Origin: Phycisphaerales bacterium
GTDB taxonomy: Bacteria; Planctomycetota; Phycisphaerae; Phycisphaerales; UBA1924
DNA: 64,000 nucleotides
Direction: 5' to 3'
Assembly: GCA_019744815.1 (NCBI GenBank)
Contig: JAIEUA010000012.1
Location: 186,001 to 250,000, forward strand
The notes under the pieces were generated by a model, which saw only the letters and a program-made list of their open reading frames with translations, had not been told where the DNA came from and ran no database searches. Shown here piece by piece: positions 16,342 through 25,492 of the stretch (position 1 is the stretch's first letter; each line of letters opens with the position of its first letter). The position numbers and the translations under genes are program-made.

Positions 16342-17376
16342 GTGACCCGGGAACTCAAGCTCGCTCTCATCGTCGGCTTCGCGATCGTCCTGACCGTGGC
16401 CATCCTCGTCAGCGATCACCTTTCCAAGGCCCGTCAGGCGACCCTCGCCGACGTCGCCGGTGTGAGCGCGAACCGCATCGCCGCCAAGACTCCTGAAGAA
16501 CCCATCAAGAGCCCCGACGAGCTGCTCCCCGCTTCGCTGCCCGCGGCCATGAGCGTGACCGAGCCGACGCTCACCCGCGGCGAGTCCGATTCGGGCCTGC
16601 TCCCGCCGTCGAAGCCCACCGAGACTGCCCCCGCTCTCACCCAGTCCGGCACCACCAGCGAGCCCGTGCAGGCTCCCGTGGTCATTGGTCAGGGTTCCAA
16701 CGCCCTGCAGACCAACCTGCTGACGCCCGTTTCGGGCGACGCGACGATTGCTCGTCGCAACCTGACCGAGGGCGCCCCCGCGGGGAACAGCCACACCACG
16801 CCGATCGAGACCGCCGCCAAGCAGTCCCCGGCCGGCGACGCGATCCTGCAGAAGGCCGCCGAGAAGAAGCCCGAGGTCAAGACTTCGGCTCTGCCCATCG
16901 GCCCCAATGACAAGGTCCATGTGATCGCCGAGAACGAGTCTCTGTACGCGATCGCCAAGAAGTACTACGGCAGCGGCAACCTCTGGCGTGAGCTCGCCGC
17001 CGCCAACGCCGGCCGTGTGAGCGAGAGCGGCGCGGCCCGCGTGGGCACCAAGATCGTGATCCCCAGCAAGGACGTCCTGCTCGGCAAGGCGACGCCCGAC
17101 AAGGCCTCGAAGCCGCAGGCAACCAAGGTGGATCCCAAGACGAATTCGAAGGAAGTCGCCAAGCCCTCGGAAAAGGTGGCGGAGAAGGCAACGCCCAAGT
17201 CCACCGAGATCGCCAAGACCCGTGACTACGTCGTCAAGCCCGGAGACAGCCTCGGTCGCATCGCGGCCCGTGAGCTGGGCTCCGCCAAGAAGGCCGGCGT
17301 GATCGCGGCCCTCAACAAGATGGATCCGGATGACGACCTCATTGCCGGTGGCACCCTGAAGCTGCCCGTCAAGTGA
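16342..17376 (+). CDS. Membrane-anchored protein with two LysM domains
   Basis: A 344-residue protein from the GTG at 16342, behind a GGAAGGA site. A membrane anchor is at about residues 4-25 (LKLALIVGFAIVLTVAILVS). A long Ala/Pro/Thr-rich linker follows, then LysM domains at roughly 191-243 (VHVIAENESLYAIAKKYYG...) and 294-343 (YVVKPGDSLGRIAARELG...). LysM binds peptidoglycan glycan strands. Its place between rsmH and the ftsL-like gene suggests a role in cell wall or septum work; this is not the usual gene order. Confidence 0.8.
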   Translation: MTRELKLALIVGFAIVLTVAILVSDHLSKARQATLADVAGVSANRIAAKTPEEPIKSPDELLPASLPAAMSVTEPTLTRGESDSGLLPPSKPTETAPALTQSGTTSEPVQAPVVIGQGSNALQTNLLTPVSGDATIARRNLTEGAPAGNSHTTPIETAAKQSPAGDAILQKAAEKKPEVKTSALPIGPNDKVHVIAENESLYAIAKKYYGSGNLWRELAAANAGRVSESGAARVGTKIVIPSKDVLLGKATPDKASKPQATKVDPKTNSKEVAKPSEKVAEKATPKSTEIAKTRDYVVKPGDSLGRIAARELGSAKKAGVIAALNKMDPDDDLIAGGTLKLPVK

Positions 17377-17401
17377 ACGTCCGCGAGAGGGCACGCACGA
17401 G

Positions 17402-17938
17402 ATGTCCGACGCACCTTCAGATCCCGGCACCATTCTGAAGCTCGGCTTCATTGTCCTGTGCGTTGGCGGCTGCGCCATGGGCATGCTCGCTCTCCGACAG
17501 GCCGGGCTGCAAGCCGGTCACGAGCTGGCACAGACTCAGCTTCGGATCCAGAAGGCCGACGAAGACCTCTGGAGGCTGCGGGCCGAGATTTCCACCCTGG
17601 CCAGCCCGGGAAGAATCCGTGAACTGGCCGACAAACTCGGCCCGTTGCATGGCTTGACGCCCAAGCCCGCGGACGCATCCACGGCCGAGGAAATCTCAGC
17701 CGCGACGGGCCCCGCGATCGCAACGGTGCCTCAGACACCGAAGACGAAGTCCGACAAGCCGCCGACCAAGGCGGCCCCCAAAGAAACGCCCAGGCCCGCG
17801 GCCAAGCCGGACGGCAGACCCACCTCGACTCCAGCCAAGCCGGCTCCGAACCCGACGACCACCAAGCCGACTTCGAGTCCCAAGCGGCCTCCGGCGACGA
17901 CCCCGAACCATACCGCGACGCCGTCGAACATCACCTGA
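17402..17938 (+). CDS. FtsL-like bitopic division protein
   Basis: A 178-residue protein. Features: one membrane segment at about residues 11-33, then a short coiled coil (AQTQLRIQKADEDLWRLRAE) ending in a SPGRIRELADKLG motif typical of FtsL/FtsB-type proteins, then a 90-residue Pro/Thr/Lys tail. FtsL is poorly conserved; the call rests on topology, the coiled coil and its place just before ftsI. The low-complexity tail is unusual in length. Confidence 0.65.
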   Translation: MSDAPSDPGTILKLGFIVLCVGGCAMGMLALRQAGLQAGHELAQTQLRIQKADEDLWRLRAEISTLASPGRIRELADKLGPLHGLTPKPADASTAEEISAATGPAIATVPQTPKTKSDKPPTKAAPKETPRPAAKPDGRPTSTPAKPAPNPTTTKPTSSPKRPPATTPNHTATPSNIT

Positions 17939-17950
17939 TCGGACTTTGCA

Positions 17951-20140
17951 ATGCAGACCGCGACCCCGATGCGTCCGACGACCGCCTCCGATGCCACCGG
18001 GCGCATTGACGTGATGGCCCTGCTGGTCGGCGGCGGTTTGTTCATCATGTTCTGCCTGCTGCTCGCCCGAGTGGCCCAGTTGCAGCTCCGCCCTCCGGAG
18101 AAGCTCCGGCAGGAGATGGAGCCGCGGGTCAGCGTGCGAGCCGAGCTGCCGATCCGCGGCGACCTCCTCGACCGACGCGGGCGAGTGCTCTCAACGACCC
18201 GGGTCGGCTACCGGGTGGTGGTGGATCCGACGCAGCTCAAGCAGCCGGTGGATGAAGCAATTGTCAAACTCGCGCGGGCAACCGGGCAGAGCGAGGACTT
18301 CGTCGGCGGGCGCATCGTCTCCCGCCTGAACGAGAACCAGCGCCGGGAACATCTCCGCAAGAAGATCGAACCTCTGGCGGATGTGGAGGGGCTGACCCCG
18401 GCACTGGCCGCACTCAAGGGCGTGTTCTCGAACGCTCTCGGTCGGGGGGACGCCGCTCCGGCAGAGATTTCGGTCGAAGCGCAGGCCAAGCAGATCGTGG
18501 GGGAATCCGTCGAGAACGAGGCTCCGACCCCGGTGTTGAAGCCGATCCGGTACCTGCCCATGTCCCGGATTCTCAGCGACAAGCAGGTCGCCGACGTTCG
18601 TGCCGCCAAGGTCAAGGGAGTCATCCTCGAACGCGTGATGATCCGCGAGTACCCGGCGGGTCCCGAGATCGCGCCCGTGGTGGGTCTGGTCGGCTTCGGG
18701 CACGTTGGTGTCCTCGGCGCCGAGAAGATGTTGAACAAGCAGCTCGCGGGCACGCCCGGATCGGTGTCGTACATCCGCGACGCCAAGGGCAAGCCTCTGT
18801 GGATCGAGCCCGGGCAGGTCAAGCCCGGCGAGCCCGGCACCGACGTGCGGCTGTCGCTCGACACCGAGATCCAGCGCATCGCGATCCAGGAGCTGCAGCG
18901 CGGCGTAACGGAGGCTGACGCCGCGGGCGGGCGGGTGATGGTCTTTGATCCGCTGACCGGCGAGATCCTCGCGATGGCCGACATCGTGCGCGAGATTCCG
19001 GACGCCAAGCCGTACCCGTGGGTGGAAGTGAAGCCCAAGCCCGCACCCGTGCCGGGCGCCCGCCGCAGCCGCGCCGTGCCCGAACCGCGTGAGCCCACGC
19101 CCCCTCCGCCGCCCCCGGCGCGGTATGTGACGATCTACCGCCCGCCGCTGGCGGCCGACATCCCGGCCCTGCACCGGCCGCGATGCGTGGAGGACATTTA
19201 CGAGCCGGGCTCGACCTTTAAGCCCTTCGTGTGGGCGACGATCACGGAGCTTGGCAAAGCCCGGCCCGAGGAGATCTTCGACACCGAGGGCGGCCGCTGG
19301 CACACGCCGTACGGACGCTACCTCGAGGACGTGACCAAGCGGGCCACGATGACGTGGCAGGAAGTGCTGATCAACTCGTCGAACATCGGGATGGTGAAGG
19401 CCGCCGATCGCATCACGTTCAAGCAGTTGCACGACGCGGTGCGCCGGTTCGGCTTCGGACAGAAGACCAACGTCGGGCTTGCCGGCGAGGCGGCCGGTCT
19501 GGTCACCTCGATGAAGGACTGGAGCAAGTTCTCGCAGACCTCGGTCGCTTACGGGCACGAGATCGCGGTGACGCCGATCCAGATGGTCCACGCGTTCAGC
19601 GCGTTCTGCCGCCCGGGCAAGCTTGCCGGAACACTTCCCCCGGTCCGGCTGATCGCGGCCTCGGCCGAGGACGTCCGTGGAGCGATCATCGAGCGGGTTC
19701 TGCCCGCCAACATCGCGATCCTGACCCGCGACACCATGCGGGGCGTCGCCGCCAAGGTCGAGCGAAACCTCGCCACCGACACCAGCCACTCCGAGGCCGG
19801 CTGGAAGTACAGCATGTTCGGCAAGTCCGGCACCGCCGAGATCCCGCTCACGCCGCCCCCGGGCAAGAACCTGCGTCGCCCCAAGGGCACCTCCGGCTAC
19901 TTCGACGATCAATACAACTCCAGCTTCATCGCCGGCGGTCCCGCGGAGGATCCCAAGCTGGTGGTCCTCTGCGTCATCGACGATCCGGGTCCTGGTTTGA
20001 TCCGGGCGAAGCACCACTACGGCACCTACGTCGCCGGCCCGGTGGTGCGCCGAGTGATGGAGCGGTCGCTGGACTACCTGGGCGTGGCCCCCTCGCCCGT
20101 CGCGCCCGGGCCGGTTGCGAGCACCACGCCGAGCCACTGA
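17951..20140 (+). CDS. ftsI: Septal peptidoglycan transpeptidase (class B PBP)
   Basis: A 729-residue protein with an N-terminal membrane segment (VMALLVGGGLFIMFCLLLAR) and the PBP dimer domain starting IRGDLLDRRGRVLSTTRVGY. The transpeptidase motifs are complete: S421-T-F-K (nucleophile Ser421), S476-S-N478, and K625-S-G-T. It crosslinks peptidoglycan at the septum. A Pro-rich insertion at about residues 357-396 (with a run PTPPPPPPARY) precedes the active-site Ser and is not typical. It ends the rsmH-LysM-ftsL-ftsI run; murE, mraY and ftsW do not follow. Confidence 0.9.
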   Translation: MQTATPMRPTTASDATGRIDVMALLVGGGLFIMFCLLLARVAQLQLRPPEKLRQEMEPRVSVRAELPIRGDLLDRRGRVLSTTRVGYRVVVDPTQLKQPVDEAIVKLARATGQSEDFVGGRIVSRLNENQRREHLRKKIEPLADVEGLTPALAALKGVFSNALGRGDAAPAEISVEAQAKQIVGESVENEAPTPVLKPIRYLPMSRILSDKQVADVRAAKVKGVILERVMIREYPAGPEIAPVVGLVGFGHVGVLGAEKMLNKQLAGTPGSVSYIRDAKGKPLWIEPGQVKPGEPGTDVRLSLDTEIQRIAIQELQRGVTEADAAGGRVMVFDPLTGEILAMADIVREIPDAKPYPWVEVKPKPAPVPGARRSRAVPEPREPTPPPPPPARYVTIYRPPLAADIPALHRPRCVEDIYEPGSTFKPFVWATITELGKARPEEIFDTEGGRWHTPYGRYLEDVTKRATMTWQEVLINSSNIGMVKAADRITFKQLHDAVRRFGFGQKTNVGLAGEAAGLVTSMKDWSKFSQTSVAYGHEIAVTPIQMVHAFSAFCRPGKLAGTLPPVRLIAASAEDVRGAIIERVLPANIAILTRDTMRGVAAKVERNLATDTSHSEAGWKYSMFGKSGTAEIPLTPPPGKNLRRPKGTSGYFDDQYNSSFIAGGPAEDPKLVVLCVIDDPGPGLIRAKHHYGTYVAGPVVRRVMERSLDYLGVAPSPVAPGPVASTTPSH

Positions 20141-20284
20141 CCGGCGCGGCGTCGGTTCGCAGTTTTGGCCCCTGAAAGACCTGTAAACGCTTACATCGCG
20201 AGCCCGCAAAGGGAAATCCCGGGCACCCCCGCTTGCCGATAACGTTTTGCCAGCAGATTTTCGGATTTTTCCATTCCGAAGCCA

Positions 20285-20313
20285 TTGCGGGCTCTGCCTG
20301 CTGGAGTTACGAT
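20285..20313 (+). promoter_or_regulatory. Candidate sigma-70 promoter of the PEP-CTERM-like gene
   Basis: TTGCGG (20285-20290) and TACGAT (20308-20313) are separated by exactly 17 bases. This predicts a transcription start near 20320 and a leader of about 110 bases before the ATG at 20433. Confidence 0.4.
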
Positions 20314-20432
20314 TAGTTGTCGCCTGAGGAATCCGCCCTTGAGCGACGTGCCGATGCGTTTTCTCCCGGTTCGCCGTGGGGCAACCGGTGCTGAATGTGT
20401 TTCATTCCGTGTTTCAAAGAGGAGATTGAGAG

Positions 20433-21089
20433 ATGAAGAATGTTCTGGCCCTCGTTGCCGTCGCTGGCCTCGCCACCGCCGCGCAAGCTGCCGTCACCTA
20501 CAACGACGCGCAGAACGATCTGTTCAACAACGGTTTCGACAACCTCGACATCACCAGCGTGACGGTCAGCCATGATGCGTCCAACGTTTACCTCGCGGTG
20601 AAGACGCGCGGCTACCAGAACTGGACGAAGTACATGCTGTACTTCCGCACCAGCAACACCGTCGATGACACCGGCACCAACGGCTGGAACCGTCCCGTCA
20701 ACCTGACCACCAACATCGACCGCTACATCGGCTCCTGGGTTGATCAGGGCGCCAACAACCAGCAGAACTGGTCGTACGACGGCCTGCAGTGGAACCTCGA
20801 CAACACGACCAGCAACGACCAGAGCCAGATCGGCTCGAACACCGTGCTGTTCACCATCAGCCGCTCGTTCCTCGGCCTCACCGGCAACGGAACGATCTTC
20901 TTCGATGTCGCCACCTCGGGCGGCGGTAACGACCCCGGCGTCGATCACCTCAGCCGCAACGACCCCGCCACCAGCGACTGGAGCGTCCCCTCCACCAGCG
21001 GCGCGTTCAACAGCTACGTGATCCCGGCCCCCGGCGCGTTCGCCCTCCTCGGCCTCGGCGGTCTCGTCGCCGGCCGTCGTCGTCGCTGA
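20433..21089 (+). CDS. Secreted protein with PEP-CTERM-like anchor
   Basis: A 218-residue protein preceded by a strong GAGGAGA site. An N-terminal signal peptide (MKNVLALVAVAGLATAAQA) is followed by a beta-rich, Asn/Thr/Gly-rich domain. The C-terminus is a sorting tail: PAPGAFALLGLGGLVAGRRRR, a PxP-type motif, hydrophobic helix and Arg cluster. This matches the planctomycete PEP-CTERM variant cleaved by an exosortase-type enzyme. No exosortase is in the window. Likely a surface or exopolymer-associated protein; it has its own promoter candidate and terminator. Confidence 0.75.
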   Translation: MKNVLALVAVAGLATAAQAAVTYNDAQNDLFNNGFDNLDITSVTVSHDASNVYLAVKTRGYQNWTKYMLYFRTSNTVDDTGTNGWNRPVNLTTNIDRYIGSWVDQGANNQQNWSYDGLQWNLDNTTSNDQSQIGSNTVLFTISRSFLGLTGNGTIFFDVATSGGGNDPGVDHLSRNDPATSDWSVPSTSGAFNSYVIPAPGAFALLGLGGLVAGRRRR

Positions 21090-21125
21090 ACGTTCTGATT
21101 CATCTCAGATCACCTTGATCTCCGC

Positions 21126-21160
21126 AGGCCCCGGCAACGCGCCGGGGCCTGTTTGTTTTC
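21126..21160 (+). terminator. Rho-independent terminator after the PEP-CTERM-like gene
   Basis: AGGCCCCGGC / GCCGGGGCCT forms a 10-bp stem with a 5-base loop (AACGC), followed by GTTTGTTTTC. It ends about 40 bases after the stop codon. Confidence 0.8.
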
Positions 21161-21174
21161 TTGGATCGGTGGGA

Positions 21175-21259
21175 GCGGGGCCTTCCAGGCCCCGCCCTTC
21201 TCTTGCCCCTGAGATCACCCTGTGGAGTCCAAGACGACGCCGGGGCCTAGAAGGCCCCG
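21175..21259. repeat. Two GC-rich palindromic repeats
   Basis: GCGGGGCCT/AGGCCCCGC at 21175-21195 and CGGGGCCT/AGGCCCCG at 21241-21259, each a near-perfect stem with a 3-base loop. The first is the exact reverse complement of a repeat at 26548-26568. They have no T-run and follow a true terminator, so they look like dispersed REP-like elements rather than terminators. Confidence 0.6.
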
Positions 21260-21376
21260 CCCCCGCCAACTTAGCCGGCTCGCGGCGAATCGTCGCACGC
21301 GGCACGAATAGCAGGAACCCAACGCCCGCCTACCCGCTACATTCTCTCGACCACTCCCTCTCTCCGGAGCCTCGCC

Positions 21377-22351
21377 TTGCCCCCGATGATCGAGACGATC
21401 AACCTGACCAAGAAGTACGGCGACCTCGTCGCGCTCTCCAACCTCAACCTGGTCATCAACGAGGGCGACTGCTTCGGCTTCATCGGCCCCAACGGCGCCG
21501 GCAAGACGACGACGATCAAGATCCTCGCGACGTTGCTCAAGCCCTCCAGCGGGCAGGCGAACGTCGCGGGCTTGACGATCGGCTATCAGAACCGCCAGAT
21601 CCGGCCGCTGATTGGGTACGTGCCCGACTTCATGGGCGCGTACGAGGACATGGTGGTGACGGAGTATCTGGAGTTCTTTGCCGCGTCGTACGGCATCCAC
21701 GGCACGCAGCGCGACAAGGTGGTCAAGGACGTCCTCGAGCTCACGGATCTCACGTACAAGGCCACGGCGGAGGTGAACAGCCTGAGCCGCGGCATGCAGC
21801 AGCGGCTCAGCGTCGCCCGCGTGCTCTTGCATGATCCCAAGGTCCTGCTGATGGACGAGCCGGCCTCGGGCCTCGACCCCCGGGCCCGTATCGAGATGCG
21901 GGAGCTCCTGAAGGAGCTGCGCCGGATGGGCAAGACGATCCTGATCTCGTCGCACATCCTGCCCGAGTTGGCGGAGCTGTGCAACGTGGTCGGCATCATC
22001 GAACGCGGGCAGCTGCTCTTCTCGGGAACGGTGGATGAGATCGTCCGCCGAGCGCGGATGGGGCACATCCTGCACGTCGGCGTGACCGACCGCATCGACG
22101 ACGCGGCCAAAGTGGTGGGGGGCTTCCCGGGCGTGAAGAAGGTCGCGGTATCTGATGTGGACAGCGTGGGCAGCACGAACGGGGCGCGGCAGAAGGTGAT
22201 CGTAGTGGACTTTGATGCCGCGGGTGGACGCAACTACACCGACATCCCCAACGTGCTGGTGAACGCGGGCTTCCGGCTGACGAAGTTCACGGAAGAGCCG
22301 GTGAACCTGGAGACGGCGTTCATGCGGCTGACGAAGGGGTTGGTGCAGTAA
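21377..22351 (+). CDS. ABC transporter ATP-binding protein
   Basis: A 324-residue protein. Walker A GPNGAGKTTT, signature LSRGMQQRLS, Walker B VLLMDEPASGLD and the switch His in ISSHIL are all present. It resembles the CcmA/NatA/drug-exporter class. A TTG at 21377 is preferred as start because GGAG lies 7 bases upstream; the ATG at 21386 would be 16 bases from it. No permease gene is adjacent; the next gene encodes a membrane protein of a different type, so the partner is unknown. Confidence 0.85.
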   Translation: MPPMIETINLTKKYGDLVALSNLNLVINEGDCFGFIGPNGAGKTTTIKILATLLKPSSGQANVAGLTIGYQNRQIRPLIGYVPDFMGAYEDMVVTEYLEFFAASYGIHGTQRDKVVKDVLELTDLTYKATAEVNSLSRGMQQRLSVARVLLHDPKVLLMDEPASGLDPRARIEMRELLKELRRMGKTILISSHILPELAELCNVVGIIERGQLLFSGTVDEIVRRARMGHILHVGVTDRIDDAAKVVGGFPGVKKVAVSDVDSVGSTNGARQKVIVVDFDAAGGRNYTDIPNVLVNAGFRLTKFTEEPVNLETAFMRLTKGLVQ

Positions 22352-22357
22352 CTCGGA

Positions 22358-23167
22358 GTGGTTGGAGGGGACGCCTTCGCTTCGCTGCTCTTTGAACCTC
22401 GCTGTCTCGACTGCGGCTACGACCTGAAGGGCCTGCCGGATGGTCGGTGTCCCGAGTGTGGACTGAGGTTCACGCATTCGGGGTTGCTCGAAACGCACGA
22501 ACAGGAACTGCAGTGGCGCGTTGAACAACGAGCGCTCCGAGTCAAGACCGCTCGAGAAGCGATGTGGCTGGCGGCAGCATTCTGCACAGTCGCCACCTGT
22601 TGCGGATGGGGCGGAATACCGGTGTATCACCCGCTGACCTTTGTGGCGGCGATGGCGGGGTGGGCCGTTGCGTTGGTGTCTTGGATGCTGTCGGCGGATC
22701 GCCAGTGGCAGTTGCGATCGCACCGGCTGCTCCTCTTTGCGGTGCCGCTAATGGGATTCCTCGTGGTCTTCTCCGCGGTGCCCTACCGCGCGTGGAGCCT
22801 TCCCGTCCTTGGAGCGTGTCTTGTTTTGCTTTCCATCCGGGCGCTGAAGGGCTCCCCGCTTCTGAGCGCGATCGTGCTCATCATCGCGGTTTGTTTCCCC
22901 GCGGTGCTGCTCGGATCGTTGATTGCTGGGGTGGGATACTGGACGCGAGCGCAGGGCTTTGGCTGGACGCAGCTGGACAAGCCCACGGCCAGCGGCTGGA
23001 GGCCGCTGCTCGCCACGGAAGCCTTGCAGATCGGTGCATGGCTTGTCGCATCCAGCCTTGCGACCGGGCTCGTGATCGGCTGGTTCGCCCGGCGTGCGGC
23101 GGTCCGATTGCGGAGGGTCCGCCGCGAGCGAGTGGGTTGGCGGAAGTGGCTTCGCGACTCCTGGTAA
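22358..23167 (+). CDS. Planctomycete-type zinc-ribbon membrane protein
   Basis: A 269-residue protein, start GTG at 22358 (weak). An N-terminal zinc ribbon, CLDCGYDLKGLPDGRCPECG, is of a type very common in planctomycetes. It is followed by about six membrane segments from residue 70 on. The tail is Arg-rich. It begins 6 bases after the ABC ATPase gene, so they may be cotranscribed, but it does not resemble an ABC permease. Function unknown. Confidence 0.65.
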   Translation: MVGGDAFASLLFEPRCLDCGYDLKGLPDGRCPECGLRFTHSGLLETHEQELQWRVEQRALRVKTAREAMWLAAAFCTVATCCGWGGIPVYHPLTFVAAMAGWAVALVSWMLSADRQWQLRSHRLLLFAVPLMGFLVVFSAVPYRAWSLPVLGACLVLLSIRALKGSPLLSAIVLIIAVCFPAVLLGSLIAGVGYWTRAQGFGWTQLDKPTASGWRPLLATEALQIGAWLVASSLATGLVIGWFARRAAVRLRRVRRERVGWRKWLRDSW

Positions 23168-23247
23168 GCCCCCTGCGCCCGATGCAACGGCTCACCGAAG
23201 GTTCGGTACACTTCTGACGAGGCGTCGCCTCCCCCCGGAGATTCCCC

Positions 23248-25413
23248 ATGAAACCCCAGCGTGTACTTCCATCCATCGCCGGTCTGACTCTCGGTCTGAG
23301 CTTCGTGCTCGCCGGTGAGATTCCCGCCCCGCCGCCGACCAAGGCCGTGCCCGTGAAGCAGAACACCCACGGCACCGAGTGGGTGGACAACTACCAGTGG
23401 CTGGAGGGTGACAACAGCGACCCCAAGAACATGGGCAAGCTGACGCCCGAGGTCGATGCGTGGACCGACGCCCAGAACGCGTACACCCGCTCGGTGCTCG
23501 ACACCCTGCCGGGGCGCAAGGCGATCGAGGAGAAGATCAAGCCGCTGATGGAAGTGGGCTCGATCTCCTCGCCGACGATCCGCGGCGATCGCTACTTCTT
23601 CTTCAAGCGTGAGGCGAGCCAGAACCAGGCGTTGTTCTACTACCGCGACGGCGCGAAGGGTGCCGACAAGCTGCTGATCGATCCGGCCACCATCGACAAG
23701 AGCGGCCTCGTCACCGTCACCTTCGCGATTCCCAACGAGCAAGGGACGATGATCGCCTACGGCACGTACTCCAAGGGCGATGAGAACACCACGCTCTATG
23801 TGCTCGACATCGCCAGCGGCAAGACGCTCGATTGGTCGGTGCCGAACAAGATCTCGAGTGCGTCGTGGCTGCCCGATAGCAGCGGCTTCGTCTACCGCAA
23901 TCTCGCCGATCCGAAGAACCCGTACTCCGGCCAGGTGATGTATGTGGATCTCAAGGGCGACGTGAAGAACGCCAAGCAGATCATCCGCCAGTTCACCAAG
24001 GAAGAGAACGCCAAGCTGGCGACCACCTACGGCCCGGGCGGCGGGCTCGATCGCGACGGCAAGTGGCTGGAGCTCAGCTACTCGACCGACACCCGCAACA
24101 ACGACCTGTGGGTCGCGAAGTTCGACGAGTTCAAGAAGACCGGCAAGCTGAACAAGATCGACATCATGGTCGGCGAGAAGGCCGCGGCGGGCGGCACGAC
24201 CATCGGCGACACCATGTTCATGCAGACCACGCTCGATGCGCCGAACGGGCGCGTTTTCGCGGTGGATCTGAACAACCCCGCCAAGGCGAACTGGAAGGAG
24301 ATCATCCCCGAGAAGCAGGACGCGAACCTGACGGGCGTGAGCGTCTCCAAGACCCGCATCGCCGCGACCTATCTGAAGAACGCGTCGAGCGTGATCGAGA
24401 TCTACGACCACGCGGGCAAGTCGTACGGCACCCTCAAGCTCCCGGGCATCGGCACCGCAGGCGTGAACACCGAGGAAGACCGCGACACCGCGATCCTCAC
24501 CTTCTCCAGCTACAACTACCCGACCAGCCACTTCCAGATCGATCTCACCAAGCCCGACGCCGAGCCGGTGCTGTGGGAGCGGCCGAATGTTCCGGTCGAT
24601 CCGAACAGCGTGGAGGTGAAGCAGGAGTGGTACAGCGGGAAGGACGGCACCCGCATCCCGATGTTCATCATCCACAAGAAGGGCATCAGGCTCGACGGCA
24701 AGAACCCGACCATCCTCTACGGCTACGGCGGCTTCAACATCAGCCAGACCCCGGGCTTCAGCGCCACGCAGTTCCAGTGGTATGACGCGGGCGGCGTGTA
24801 TGCCGTTGCGAACATCCGCGGCGGCGGCGAGTTCGGCCAGAAGTGGCACGAGGCCGGCAAGCTCGAGAAGCGGCAGAACACCTGGAGCGATTTCCAGGCC
24901 GCGGCGGAGTACCTGATCCAGAGCAACTACACGAACCCCAACAAGCTCGCCGTCGCGGGCGGTTCGCAGGGCGGCCTGCTCGTCGGCACGTTCGTGACCC
25001 AGCGTCCGGACCTCTGCAAGGCCGCGCTGTGCATGGTGCCGCTCATCGACATGATCCGCTATCAGGACTTCCTGATGGCTCGCTACTGGGTCCCCGAGTA
25101 CGGCACCGCGGAGAATGCGGACCAGGCCTCGTACCTCTTGAAGTACTCGCCGTATCAGAACGTCAAGAAGGGCACGAAGTACCCGGCCATGATCGTCACC
25201 GCGGGCGAGAACGACGCCCGCGTGCACCCGCTGCACGCCCGCAAGTTCGTCGCGGCGCTCCGCGAGGCGACCAGCAGCGGCCTGCCGATCTTCTACTGGG
25301 GCGACAAGGAAGCCGGCCACGGCCAGGGCAAGCCGCTGAACCTGCGGATGCGCGACCTGGTCGATCAGCGGATCTTCCTGATGTGGCAGCTGGGGATGCT
25401 CGAGGGCAAGTGA
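23248..25413 (+). CDS. Secreted prolyl oligopeptidase (S9A family)
   Basis: A 721-residue protein with signal peptide (residues 1-22). The seven-bladed propeller begins after DNYQWLEGDNSDPK. The alpha/beta-hydrolase domain starts around YGYGGFNISQTPGF. The catalytic triad is visible: Ser573 in GGSQGG, Asp656 in GENDARVHP and His691 in AGHGQGK. It cleaves proline-containing oligopeptides, here outside the cytoplasm. Length matches family norms. It is a single-gene unit ending in a strong terminator. Confidence 0.92.
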   Translation: MKPQRVLPSIAGLTLGLSFVLAGEIPAPPPTKAVPVKQNTHGTEWVDNYQWLEGDNSDPKNMGKLTPEVDAWTDAQNAYTRSVLDTLPGRKAIEEKIKPLMEVGSISSPTIRGDRYFFFKREASQNQALFYYRDGAKGADKLLIDPATIDKSGLVTVTFAIPNEQGTMIAYGTYSKGDENTTLYVLDIASGKTLDWSVPNKISSASWLPDSSGFVYRNLADPKNPYSGQVMYVDLKGDVKNAKQIIRQFTKEENAKLATTYGPGGGLDRDGKWLELSYSTDTRNNDLWVAKFDEFKKTGKLNKIDIMVGEKAAAGGTTIGDTMFMQTTLDAPNGRVFAVDLNNPAKANWKEIIPEKQDANLTGVSVSKTRIAATYLKNASSVIEIYDHAGKSYGTLKLPGIGTAGVNTEEDRDTAILTFSSYNYPTSHFQIDLTKPDAEPVLWERPNVPVDPNSVEVKQEWYSGKDGTRIPMFIIHKKGIRLDGKNPTILYGYGGFNISQTPGFSATQFQWYDAGGVYAVANIRGGGEFGQKWHEAGKLEKRQNTWSDFQAAAEYLIQSNYTNPNKLAVAGGSQGGLLVGTFVTQRPDLCKAALCMVPLIDMIRYQDFLMARYWVPEYGTAENADQASYLLKYSPYQNVKKGTKYPAMIVTAGENDARVHPLHARKFVAALREATSSGLPIFYWGDKEAGHGQGKPLNLRMRDLVDQRIFLMWQLGMLEGK

Positions 25414-25453
25414 TCGAGCCCGGCTGAGAGTTCTGTGTACGCACATTTACGAG

Positions 25454-25487
25454 CGGGGCCGGAGCGATCCGGCCCCGTTTTTTCTTG
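25454..25487 (+). terminator. Rho-independent terminator of the prolyl oligopeptidase gene
   Basis: CGGGGCCGG / CCGGCCCCG stem (about 9 bp) with loop AGCGAT, followed by six T then CTTGATT. Confidence 0.85.
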
Positions 25488-25492
25488 ATTGT

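Noticed and set aside
22783..25446. 887-codon open frame opposite the prolyl oligopeptidase
   Set aside because: Same reason: the catalytic triad and family motifs lie on the plus strand.
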